15,291 nucleotides of DNA from assembly GCA_964584665.1 (NCBI GenBank), contig CAZPAO010000046.1:1-15291 (forward strand), written 5' to 3'. The stretch's first letter is position 1. Each line of letters begins with the position of its first letter. This DNA comes from DASUBN01 sp964584665 (lineage in GTDB: Bacteria > Pseudomonadota > Gammaproteobacteria > Natronospirales > REEB76). The notes below the pieces were generated by a model. The model had not been told where the DNA came from. It saw nothing but the letters and a program-made list of their open reading frames with translations, and did not search any database. This document shows, one piece after another, positions 1 to 6,955 of this stretch. The translations under genes and the position numbers were made by a program.

Positions 1-2
1 GG

Positions 3-809
3 GACACCGTCGCGAAATGCGTCGCCATCATGGACGAGGAGACCAAGCGCCAGTCAGGCCGCGTGGTCAAGACCATCGGCGATGAAGTCATGTCCGTGTT
101 CGAGGATCCGAGCGCCGCGGCGGATGCCGCGAGCGGCATGCAGGAGCGCATCTCCGCCGGCCTCGTCGTGCAGGGCAAGAGCGTCGCCATCCGCGTAGGG
201 TTCCACTTCGGTCCGGTGATCGTCGAGACCGACGGCGACGTCTACGGCGACGCGGTCAACACCGCCGCCCGCATGGCGGGCCAGGCCAAGGCCGGCCAGA
301 CCCTCACCACAGCCGCCACCATGGATAAGCTCTCCGATGTGTGGAAGGCCTCCACGCGCCAGATCGACCGTGCCGCGGTCAAGGGCAAGAAAGACGAGAT
401 CGACATGATCGAGTTGCTGTGGCAGCGCGAGGACGTGACGCGCATGTCCACCTCGTTCAAGCCCACCACCAGCGACACCAAGAAAGCCAAGCTCATGCTG
501 CGCTACCGCGACCAGTCGGTCGAGGTCAACGACCTGCATTCGTCCGTGGTCATGGGTCGCGCCGACGAGAACGACCTCGTGGTCAAGAACACGCTGATCT
601 CGCGCATGCATGCGCGCATCGAGCTGCGCAAGGGCAACTTCGTGCTCATCGACCAGAGCATCAACGGCACCTACGTGCGCACCAGTTCCGGCGAGGAACT
701 GTTCGTGCGCCGCGACAACTATCCCATCAAGGGTAGCGGCATCATCGGTTTGGGGCAGCGTCTGGCTCCAGAATCCCCCGATGCCATCTCCTTCCAAAGC
801 GAAGAATAG
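3..809 (+). CDS. Class III adenylate/guanylate cyclase with C-terminal FHA domain (5' end outside the window)
   Basis: This cytoplasmic signalling enzyme is predicted to make a cyclic nucleotide from ATP or GTP, with an FHA domain that binds phosphothreonine peptides. The frame is open from the first bases, so the ATG at 30 is internal and the gene starts upstream of the window. The cyclase half shows KTIGDE at 69-86 (substrate-selecting Lys and second metal Asp), GFHFGPV, and VNTAAR at 255-272 with the transition-state Asn (258) and Arg (270). The first metal-binding Asp would lie in the missing part. A Thr-rich linker (about 450-485) leads to the FHA fold (about 486-770) with GR, SRMH and NGTYVR, the usual phosphothreonine-binding residues. 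The Lys favours ATP as substrate (family knowledge). The gene converges on the kinase operon, so its FHA domain is a natural candidate reader of that kinase's products; that link is inference. Confidence 0.93.
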   Translation, partial: DTVAKCVAIMDEETKRQSGRVVKTIGDEVMSVFEDPSAAADAASGMQERISAGLVVQGKSVAIRVGFHFGPVIVETDGDVYGDAVNTAARMAGQAKAGQTLTTAATMDKLSDVWKASTRQIDRAAVKGKKDEIDMIELLWQREDVTRMSTSFKPTTSDTKKAKLMLRYRDQSVEVNDLHSSVVMGRADENDLVVKNTLISRMHARIELRKGNFVLIDQSINGTYVRTSSGEELFVRRDNYPIKGSGIIGLGQRLAPESPDAISFQSEE

Positions 810-1044
810 TAAGCACTGAAGTGGAGTGGTTCGGGCGCACTACTGCGCTACGCATCCTGCTTCGCTTGTAGGCCTGCGCATACATCCCTGTATGCCCGTC
901 CGAGGCTATGCCTCGGACCCCTGTACGCCCGTTCGTGGGTGAGCCGCATAGCGGCGGACGGGATGCAGGAAGCATCCCCGGGCTCTCGGCGGAGCAGGGA
1001 TAGCGCAGCCGAGAGGCCGCGAACCCTTCCAGAGCGAGGAGTAA
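790..1044 (+). repeat. Degenerate direct repeat of the cyclase 3' end flanking the spacer
   Basis: The last codons of the cyclase gene (790-809, encoding FQSEE and TAG) reappear at 1025-1044 with 16 of 20 bases identical. The four differences are all A/G changes at third codon positions, so the second copy would also read FQSEE and stop (TAA). The copies lie 235 bases apart, and the inverted-repeat cluster sits between them. This may mark a duplication or an element that inserted at the gene end. Chance similarity cannot be excluded for so short a match. Confidence 0.5.
870..1016. repeat. Cluster of five perfect inverted repeats in the convergent spacer
   Basis: Five hairpin-forming palindromes follow one another: GCATACA/TGTATGC (878-884 with 889-895), GTCCGAGGC/GCCTCGGAC (898-906 with 910-918), GCCGC/GCGGC (943-947 with 951-955), GGGATGC/GCATCCC (960-966 with 972-978) and CTCTCGGC/GCCGAGAG (983-990 with 1008-1015). 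In addition, 888-902 is repeated at 921-935 with 13 of 15 matches. No T-run follows, so a classical intrinsic terminator is not evident. The layout resembles a dispersed multi-hairpin intergenic element of the REP/BIME kind; copy number elsewhere cannot be seen here. The rest of 810-1079 shows no convincing gene. Confidence 0.7.
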
Positions 1045-1062
1045 GGTCTAGGATCTTCGCAG

Positions 1063-1081
1063 GACCGGCGCGATGCCGGTC
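1063..1081 (-). terminator. Weak candidate terminator hairpin overlapping the operon's last stop codon
   Basis: GACCGGC (1063-1069) pairs perfectly with GCCGGTC (1075-1081) around a five-base loop. The right arm includes part of the TGA stop of the small membrane-protein gene, so the hairpin would form at the very end of the leftward operon. There is no U-tract after it in either direction, so it may act only as an mRNA end-stabilising structure. Confidence 0.3.
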
Positions 1082-1652
1082 AGGACGCGGGGATTCCGAG
1101 GGACTTGGCCAGTTTCTGCAGTTCCGTGAGGTGCGCATCCGCCGCGCCGCCCGATGCCACCGCTTTCTCCGAATCGATCTGCTGGCGTATGCCGCTGACC
1201 AGGCGCGGGTACATTAGGCTGTCCTTGGCGGCCGACTGACCGTCCGCACCCAGGGCATCCCAGCGGCGCTCGAAGCTCTGCAGGCTGCCATCGCTCCAGT
1301 CATTGGCTTCCACGAAGGTACGCACCAGCTCCGGTCCCGGGGCCGGCGGCGCCGTAGGAGGCGCCTCGACGGCGGGGGCTGCTTGTGCGCCCGAGGGGTG
1401 GCCCGCGGCAGTGCGCTTCAGCACCACCACCGCAGCGATGCCGGTGGCGATCAAGACGACCACCACCATGCCGAGGAGCTTGTTGTTGAAGCGCGGCCGT
1501 GCCACGGCACGCTCATCCTCCCGGTAGGCGAGCTGGATGCCGCCGCCGGTGATGGAATCGATGAGCGACCGCCGCTGGTTGCGGTAGTTCTCCTGGCTGA
1601 GCTTGCCCGTCGCGTAACGGCGGGCGAGGTCGCGTACCTGGGAGGACTTCAT
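1080..1652 (-). CDS. Small single-pass membrane protein, last gene of the kinase operon
   Basis: This 190-residue protein is of unknown function. Residues 1-57 form a charged cytoplasmic segment with a short helical motif (about 6-34, DLARRYATGKLSQENY) that resembles SHOCT-like modules, though I am not sure of family membership. One strong transmembrane helix spans about 59-78. It is followed by an Ala/Pro-rich linker (about 85-108) and a helical C-terminal domain (about 109-190) that should face the periplasm. The ATG start overlaps the kinase stop as ATGA, and no good ribosome binding site precedes it, so it is probably translated by coupling. The operon position suggests a partner or regulator of the kinase, whose topology is the same (cytoplasmic N-terminus, one helix, outside C-terminus). 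Function is inferred from context only. Confidence 0.85.
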   Translation of the reverse strand: MKSSQVRDLARRYATGKLSQENYRNQRRSLIDSITGGGIQLAYREDERAVARPRFNNKLLGMVVVVLIATGIAAVVVLKRTAAGHPSGAQAAPAVEAPPTAPPAPGPELVRTFVEANDWSDGSLQSFERRWDALGADGQSAAKDSLMYPRLVSGIRQQIDSEKAVASGGAADAHLTELQKLAKSLGIPAS

Positions 1653-4600
1653 GGGTTGATGTCCCGCGCCACGCGGAAGCCCGTCAACGGGTCCGCCGCG
1701 CCGCTACCGGGCCGGCTGAGGGATGTGGTGCACTGGGCCAGCGGGTCCTGGTAGTCGCCGCCCATGGCGGTCGTGCCGCCGCCGGCGGCGACGAACTCCT
1801 GCACGTTGCCCAGGTAATTCACCAGGCCCCAGGCGTTGGACTTGCCGGTGGTGACGGAGACGATGGAGAGACCCTTGATGACCGTATCGCCCAGCTTCAC
1901 GTTGCAGTTCACGTCGCGGTTGGCGTCGCTGCCTCCGGTGCTGGCCGCATAGGCCCACTGGTCCTGGCTGGGGATGTAGTAGCGCAGGCCGCTCTTCTGG
2001 GTGAGCCAGGCCGCATAGGCCTTGGCCGTGGCGAAGGACACGTTCACGGCCGGCATGTCGGCGCCGTCACCGGAAGGCTGGCAGCCACCGCCGCTCTTGC
2101 AGAAGGCGTTGAGGTCGCCCACGGACACCTCGTACTTGCCGATGGCGAAGGGCGTGCTGCTGCCGCCGCCGGCGGGCACCACCACCAGGGTCGGGCCGCG
2201 CACGTTGCCGTCCAGCATGTCGAAGCATTCCGCGCGGCCGGAGCGGCCGTAGCCCGCGAGATCGGCGGTGCAGGGCTTGCTGCCGTTGGCGCTGCGCGTC
2301 GGCTGCTGCACGGTGGCGAACTTCTTGTTCTCGTTCAGCCAGCCCGGGTTGTCCGCCCAGCGGCGCAGGGCCTCGGCCAGGTACTGCTGCGCCTGCGCCG
2401 TCTGCCCCGCCTGCATGTACTGCTGGTAGGCGACGAAGTACTGGTTCGCATCGGCCTCGGCCTTCTGCAGGCTCTGGCCGAACTGCGCCAGGTCCTGGTT
2501 GCCGGCTTCCTGCTGCTGGCCCTGGTCGTAGTAGCTCTGGGCCTTGCTCAGGTTGTTCTGCTTCATGGCATCGCGGCCGAGGCCGGCGAACTTGGAGGGC
2601 CGCGCCGGCGGCGCGATCTTCAAGGAAGCGATCGCCGAGCTGTCCGGGAAGCCCGTGCGGGCGGCGTTCCACAGGTCATAGGCGAGGCCCGCATCGGTGT
2701 CCTTCAGGGAATCGATGTGCTGCGCCAGGCGCTTCACCAGGTTATCGGCGATGGTGGCCGATTCCTTGGGGAACTGCTTCTGCACTTCGGCCAGTTTGGC
2801 CTTGAGGTCGCCGATGCCAGAGGCCTGCAGGTTGTCCACCATGGCCAGCAGGTCTCCCTTCGAGGCCTGGGCCGCGTAGTCGGCCTGCGCCTTCTTCAGG
2901 TCATCCAAGGGCGCGTACTGCAAGCCGGTCTTGACCAGTTGCATGGCACCGCGGAAGTCGTTGCTCGCGGCGCGGCCTTTCGCCAGGTTGAGGTAGGCCA
3001 TCGCATAGGCCTTGGGCGCTGTGTCGCTGAAGAACGCGTCGTTCGCCGGCAGGGTCTGCTGCAAGGTCGCATAGGTCTGTTTGGCGGCGTCCATCTGGCC
3101 CGCGTTCAACTGCGTCTGGAACTGGTTCTTCGAAGCGTCGATCTGCGCCACGCGCAGCTTCTCGGTCTGCGCCGTCTTGAACGCCTGCTCCGCCGAAGCC
3201 AGCGCCTGTTCCGCCGGCGTGAAGTCCGGCAGCTGCGGCGAGTAGAGCTTGCCGCTGGCGATGAGGTTCTCGGCCGCATCGAAGCGGTTCTGCTGCACCA
3301 TCTGCGAGGAGAGCTTGATGTAGCTCTTCGCCACGCTGTCGCGCAGTTCCTGGTACCAGTCCATGTCGTTCGGTTGCAGGAGCGCGGTGGTCTCCTCGAA
3401 CGCGCCGAGCAGCTGGTTGTCCCAGTCGCTGTCGTACTTGGCGCCGGCGAGCAGTGCCGTGATCGAGTCGCGGTGCTGCTTGACCTGGCCGAGGCGCGCC
3501 TGCATGTCGGCCGGCACGTAGCCGCCGGTCACTTCGGCCTGGCTCAGGGTCTGCCGTTGCGCGAGGAGGTCCGGCAGGGCCAACAGATGCGAATAGGTGT
3601 AGAGCGATTTCTCCGCATCCTCCCAACGCTTCTGCTGCGCAGCCGTCGCGAGCGCGTTCGAGAGCGCCGTCTTCAACGGGTCGTTCATCTTCTGGATGAC
3701 CGAGTCACCCGGGTTGAGGTTATGCAGCTTGTTCATGTCGTCGCGGACCTTGTCGAAGTCCGCGAGCGTGCGCAGGCCGGGCGTGGCTTCACGCAGCTTG
3801 GTCTGCAGCTGGGCGATGAGCTGGGCATCCTGCTCGCGCTTCAGTTCGCGCTTCACCTGGTCGGAGAGGTTAAGCAACAAGGCATCGCTCGGCGCGTAAT
3901 CGAGGCCGACCTTCAACATGTCGTTGGCGGCGACGTAATCCTTGTCGCCCACCGCCTGCTGCACCATCACCGCGTAGCGGTTGGAGAGGCGCGCGTCCTT
4001 GAGCATGCTGTTGGCAGGGTCTGCGACGCGCAGGATCTTCACCACGTCGGTGATGTCGTCGCCGTTGCTCGGCATCAGCTTGCCCGCCGTCATCATGTTG
4101 TTGAAGTTGGTGGTCAGCTGACTGATCAGGGTCGCCTTGCGGTGGTTGAGGTCCTGGCCATAGTTCGCGAGTTCCGCCGAGTCGGGGTAGTAGCCGTTGG
4201 CGGCCGTGATGGCGTCCAGCGCAGCGGCGTAGTTGTACTGGCCCTTGGTTTCGGCGACGTCGCCTTCCGCCTGCGACTCGAAGTACTTGATGATCTTGTC
4301 CTTGGCGTTATCCAGGATCGCGCGCTGCGAATCCTTGTCGTAGGTGGTGACCACCTTCAGGATCGCGGGGATGTCCACGCTGCCGGATTCGATCTGCGCC
4401 ACCACCTGGTTGTTGCGGCGGGCGTGCACGTAACCGATGATCGGGCCGTACAGCGCGATGGTGAGCACGATGGCCACGCCCACGCCGATGGCGGTGTACT
4501 GCTTGACGCGGCTCTTGCGCGGCCGGATGTTCTCCCAGAACTCCTCCACCGAGAGCGTGCGTTCTTCGCGGCGTAGGGCCAGTGCCTTCATCAACGCGCG

Positions 4601-5989
4601 GTTCTGGCGGCTCGTCAGCTTGGCGACAGAGGCGGGCTTCAGGCCCTTCTCTAGCACCTTGGGCGCCGAGAGCTTGTTGAAGGGGTGCTTGCCGGTGAGC
4701 AGTTCGTAGGAGACAGCGGCCAGCGCGTAGATGTCGTCGCGCGGATCCGGGTCCATGCCCTCGAACATCTCCACGGTGGCGTACGCGGGCGTGAGCGCGC
4801 CCAGCTGACCCGGATCGAACACCGTGGTCTCGCCGACGGTGTCCTTGCGCGTCTTGGATGCGCGCGCGATGCCGAAGTCGAGGAGCTTGACGGTGCCGTC
4901 CTTGGTGAGGAAGGCGTTGCCCGGCTTGAAGTCGGAATGCACCAGCTGCTTCGAGTGTGCGTAGGCGAGGCCGTCGCACAGCTGCTTGATGATGTTCATC
5001 GCTTCCGCCACCGGCAGGCCGCCGGCGGGGAGGTGCTTGATGTACTTGGCGAGTTCGTCGCCTTCCATCAGCTCCATGGTCATGTACACCATGCCGCCGT
5101 CGCGGTCGAAGTCGTACACGGTGGCGATGTTCGGATGGGCGAGGCGCTGCGCCTTGCTCGATTCGCGTTGCAGAGCGATGAAGGATTCGGGGTGCTGCTT
5201 GAAGTCGCCGGTCAGGGTCTTGACCGCGATGTACGGGTTCTTGTCCTTGGCCTCGACCTTCAACAGGTCGCGCGCCTTGTACACCTTGCCCATGCCGCCT
5301 TCGCCGAGCACGTCCATCAGCTCGAAGCGTTCCTTGAGCACGGAGCCGGGGCCGAGGTTGTCGGCTCCGCCGGATGCCTTGAGCCCGGTGCTGGTGCGCC
5401 AGCTCGTGCCGGTGGTCGGGTTGCTGCCGCTGCGTCCCGCGGTCGGCTGCGAGTCTATCGCGAACGGGTCGGTCTCGTTGCCGCCACCGCCGCTGCGCGT
5501 GGTGGCATCTTCCTTGCCGCCGCTGCTGCGCGTGATCACGGTACGACCCTGACCCTTGTCCGTGCGCATGGTCGCGTTCGGATCTTCACCGGTGGGTTGC
5601 TGGATGGTGGTGCGGTCGCTCGGCGCGGTCAGTGTACGGTCGGTGGCGGGGCGCGTCTTGTCGTTGCCGGTGAGTACCGTCTTCTCGCCGCTCTTCGCCT
5701 GGATCTGTGTCTTCTCGGCGGACTTGCCGCCCTTCGGCGGCGGCGGTTCATCCAGTTCGAAGGGGAAGTCGGCGGCGGGTGCGGCCGGCGCCACGGATTC
5801 GATGTGGGTGCGGATCGCACGCACCACCGGTTCGGAGAGTCCGGAAGCCTGCGCCTTGTCGAGCGAGGCGAGCAGCGTGGCGTGGTCGCAACCGGGTTTC
5901 GACAGGTTCTTGTCCAGCCAGCCGCGCAACGGCGCCAGGTTTCCTTTCCCGTTGACTACGTCGTTGAGCAGTTTTTCGAAATCAGTCAC
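1649..5989 (-). CDS. Transmembrane Ser/Thr protein kinase with periplasmic TPR-like repeats and C-terminal SUMF1/FGE-like domain
   Basis: This 1446-residue protein is predicted to phosphorylate Ser/Thr in the cytoplasm in response to something sensed outside the membrane. Residues 1-70 form a small helical region and 90-210 a disordered Thr/Ser/Gly-rich tail. The kinase domain (about 220-490) has the GEGGMGKV P-loop (229-236), Lys257 (IAVK), Glu276, the catalytic loop HSDFKPGN (351-358), DFG (371-373) and DDIYALA. A membrane helix lies at about 497-521. Residues 530-1210 carry degenerate TPR-like helices (for example around 680-705, 895-920 and 1005-1030). Residues about 1267-1446 are SUMF1/FGE-like (FAIGKYEVS, NYLGNVQEFV, GFRVARD). 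The start is GTG at 5987-5989, preceded by a good GGAGAAGG site. The gene lies 58 bases behind the phosphatase and overlaps the next gene by four bases. The catalytic loop is HSD rather than HRD (a non-RD kinase). SUMF1 appears non-enzymatic, probably a ligand-binding module. Confidence 0.93.
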   Translation of the reverse strand: MTDFEKLLNDVVNGKGNLAPLRGWLDKNLSKPGCDHATLLASLDKAQASGLSEPVVRAIRTHIESVAPAAPAADFPFELDEPPPPKGGKSAEKTQIQAKSGEKTVLTGNDKTRPATDRTLTAPSDRTTIQQPTGEDPNATMRTDKGQGRTVITRSSGGKEDATTRSGGGGNETDPFAIDSQPTAGRSGSNPTTGTSWRTSTGLKASGGADNLGPGSVLKERFELMDVLGEGGMGKVYKARDLLKVEAKDKNPYIAVKTLTGDFKQHPESFIALQRESSKAQRLAHPNIATVYDFDRDGGMVYMTMELMEGDELAKYIKHLPAGGLPVAEAMNIIKQLCDGLAYAHSKQLVHSDFKPGNAFLTKDGTVKLLDFGIARASKTRKDTVGETTVFDPGQLGALTPAYATVEMFEGMDPDPRDDIYALAAVSYELLTGKHPFNKLSAPKVLEKGLKPASVAKLTSRQNRALMKALALRREERTLSVEEFWENIRPRKSRVKQYTAIGVGVAIVLTIALYGPIIGYVHARRNNQVVAQIESGSVDIPAILKVVTTYDKDSQRAILDNAKDKIIKYFESQAEGDVAETKGQYNYAAALDAITAANGYYPDSAELANYGQDLNHRKATLISQLTTNFNNMMTAGKLMPSNGDDITDVVKILRVADPANSMLKDARLSNRYAVMVQQAVGDKDYVAANDMLKVGLDYAPSDALLLNLSDQVKRELKREQDAQLIAQLQTKLREATPGLRTLADFDKVRDDMNKLHNLNPGDSVIQKMNDPLKTALSNALATAAQQKRWEDAEKSLYTYSHLLALPDLLAQRQTLSQAEVTGGYVPADMQARLGQVKQHRDSITALLAGAKYDSDWDNQLLGAFEETTALLQPNDMDWYQELRDSVAKSYIKLSSQMVQQNRFDAAENLIASGKLYSPQLPDFTPAEQALASAEQAFKTAQTEKLRVAQIDASKNQFQTQLNAGQMDAAKQTYATLQQTLPANDAFFSDTAPKAYAMAYLNLAKGRAASNDFRGAMQLVKTGLQYAPLDDLKKAQADYAAQASKGDLLAMVDNLQASGIGDLKAKLAEVQKQFPKESATIADNLVKRLAQHIDSLKDTDAGLAYDLWNAARTGFPDSSAIASLKIAPPARPSKFAGLGRDAMKQNNLSKAQSYYDQGQQQEAGNQDLAQFGQSLQKAEADANQYFVAYQQYMQAGQTAQAQQYLAEALRRWADNPGWLNENKKFATVQQPTRSANGSKPCTADLAGYGRSGRAECFDMLDGNVRGPTLVVVPAGGGSSTPFAIGKYEVSVGDLNAFCKSGGGCQPSGDGADMPAVNVSFATAKAYAAWLTQKSGLRYYIPSQDQWAYAASTGGSDANRDVNCNVKLGDTVIKGLSIVSVTTGKSNAWGLVNYLGNVQEFVAAGGGTTAMGGDYQDPLAQCTTSLSRPGSGAADPLTGFRVARDINP

Positions 5990-6047
5990 TGACCTTCTCC
6001 CGAGGCGATCATGGACGTCCGGGGGACATCCGCGTTGTATCCAGATC

Positions 6048-6773
6048 TCATTGTGTGAAACGCACCGCGATGGCGGTCACGTTGTCGCGCGCACGGCGTT
6101 CCAGCGCGAGGTTGATGAGGGCGTCCACCGCCTGTTCGTTGCCGCTCAGCGTCTTGCCGATCTCGGTGTCCGTCAGTTCCTTGTACAGGCCGTCACTGCA
6201 GAGCACGAACAGGTCGTTCGGTTCGACGCTGAACATCTCCACGTCCACGAACAGGCCCGGCATGGCGCCGATGGCGCGGGTGATGCGGTTGGCCTGCGGA
6301 TGGCTGATGGCCTCGTCGCGGGACATGAGGCCGCTCGACACCAGGTCTTCCACCATCGCGTGGTCCTGGGTCAGGCGCTCCACCTTCTTGCCGCGCACGC
6401 GGTACACGCGGCTGTCGCCGGCCCACAGGCAGGCCACGTAGTTGCCGCGGGCGAGCAGGGCGACCGCGGTGCTGCCGATGGTGCGCTGGTGCTGGTTCAC
6501 CGCGAGCGCAAGCAGGCGGCGGTTGGCTTCCAGCAGCTTGTCCTCGGCCGAGTCGATCATGGCGCTCAGGCTGCCATTTGCGGACATCTGCGTCATGCAC
6601 TCGACCACGGTCTGGCTGGCGACGTCACCGGCCGCGTGGCCGCCCATGCCGTCCGCCACCACCCACACGCCGAGATCCGGGCGATGCAGGTAGGAATCTT
6701 CGTTGTTCTTGCGCACCGCACCCACGTGACTGATGGCACGTGAGTTCCAGTGGAAAGCGCGGGCTTCACTCAT
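6048..6773 (-). CDS. PP2C-type Ser/Thr protein phosphatase, first gene of the kinase operon
   Basis: This 241-residue soluble, metal-dependent phosphatase should reverse the phosphorylation made by the kinase encoded just downstream. All PP2C hallmarks are visible: NED at 24-26, VADGMGGH (39-46, metal Asp41), GSTAV (100-104), WAGDSRVYR (117-125), SDGL (193-196, metal Asp194) and RDN (229-231, metal Asp230). The length matches stand-alone bacterial enzymes of the Stp1/PrpC/PppA kind. I chose the ATG at 6771-6773 because it has an AAGG site about nine bases upstream and the protein then begins right at the PP2C fold. A GTG at 6849-6851 would add 26 residues without a ribosome site or similarity to the family. 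Phosphatase-kinase gene pairs are common in bacteria. No odd substitutions are seen. Confidence 0.93.
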   Translation of the reverse strand: MSEARAFHWNSRAISHVGAVRKNNEDSYLHRPDLGVWVVADGMGGHAAGDVASQTVVECMTQMSANGSLSAMIDSAEDKLLEANRRLLALAVNQHQRTIGSTAVALLARGNYVACLWAGDSRVYRVRGKKVERLTQDHAMVEDLVSSGLMSRDEAISHPQANRITRAIGAMPGLFVDVEMFSVEPNDLFVLCSDGLYKELTDTEIGKTLSGNEQAVDALINLALERRARDNVTAIAVRFTQ

Positions 6774-6804
6774 GCTTTTTTGCCTTGCCAGATGGCCCCT
6801 GAGA

Positions 6805-6846
6805 CCGGAACGGAAAGCCGGAATCCCCTTCCGGAAACCGCCGGAA
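6805..6846. repeat. Four CCGGAA repeats in the phosphatase gene leader
   Basis: CCGGAA occurs at 6805-6810, 6818-6823, 6831-6836 and 6841-6846, giving steps of 13, 13 and 10 bases. The second copy also forms a perfect inverted repeat with TTCCGG at 6829-6834 around the loop TCCCC. The cluster lies 30-75 bases upstream of the phosphatase start, inside its probable leader. Such spacing suggests a protein-binding array or a structured mRNA leader; the binder is unknown. Confidence 0.45.
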
Positions 6847-6851
6847 AACAC

Positions 6852-6955
6852 ATGTTACATAACTGATTAGGCCCTGTCCCGGTCGCAGTGTAGCGTCCCT
6901 GGGATTAGCCGTTTGAAGGCCCGGTAACATCTGGATAAAAGCATATTACATATGT
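6852..6955. promoter_or_regulatory. AT-rich divergent control region with inverted ATGTTAC/GTAACAT and a TACATATG palindrome
   Basis: Between the phosphatase and TpsB genes the sequence becomes AT-rich. ATGTTAC at 6852-6858 has an inverted copy, GTAACAT, at 6924-6930. CATAT-TAC-ATATG (6942-6954) is an inverted repeat directly upstream of the candidate -35 of the rightward promoter, and ACATATGT (6948-6955) is a perfect palindrome. These could be operator sites for a dimeric regulator of both divergent operons. No specific regulator family is recognised. A leftward promoter must lie in this region, but no box pair stands out. Confidence 0.4.

Noticed and set aside
30..809. ATG at 30 as the true start of the cyclase gene
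   Set aside because: The frame is open to the window edge and the cyclase domain lacks its N-terminal part with the first metal Asp, so the gene must begin upstream.
1063..1081. Strong intrinsic terminator for the leftward operon
   Set aside because: The hairpin is good but no U-run follows, so I keep it only as a weak candidate.
848..1217. Short frames across the convergent spacer (for example 848-1138 and 939-1217)
   Set aside because: They run through the inverted-repeat cluster and show no domain; they are better explained as frames within a repeat element.
2717..4576. 619-codon open frame on the + strand
   Set aside because: It lies fully antisense to the kinase gene, with Arg/Val/Leu/His-rich composition typical of a GC-rich shadow frame and no recognisable domain.
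4685..6743. Two long + strand frames (4685-5992 and 5556-6743)
   Set aside because: Both are antisense to the clearly recognised kinase and phosphatase genes and contain no domain signature.
6774..6851. Longer phosphatase starting at the GTG at 6849-6851
   Set aside because: There is no ribosome site, the extra 26 residues do not match PP2C proteins, and the ATG at 6771-6773 has an AAGG site and begins at the fold.
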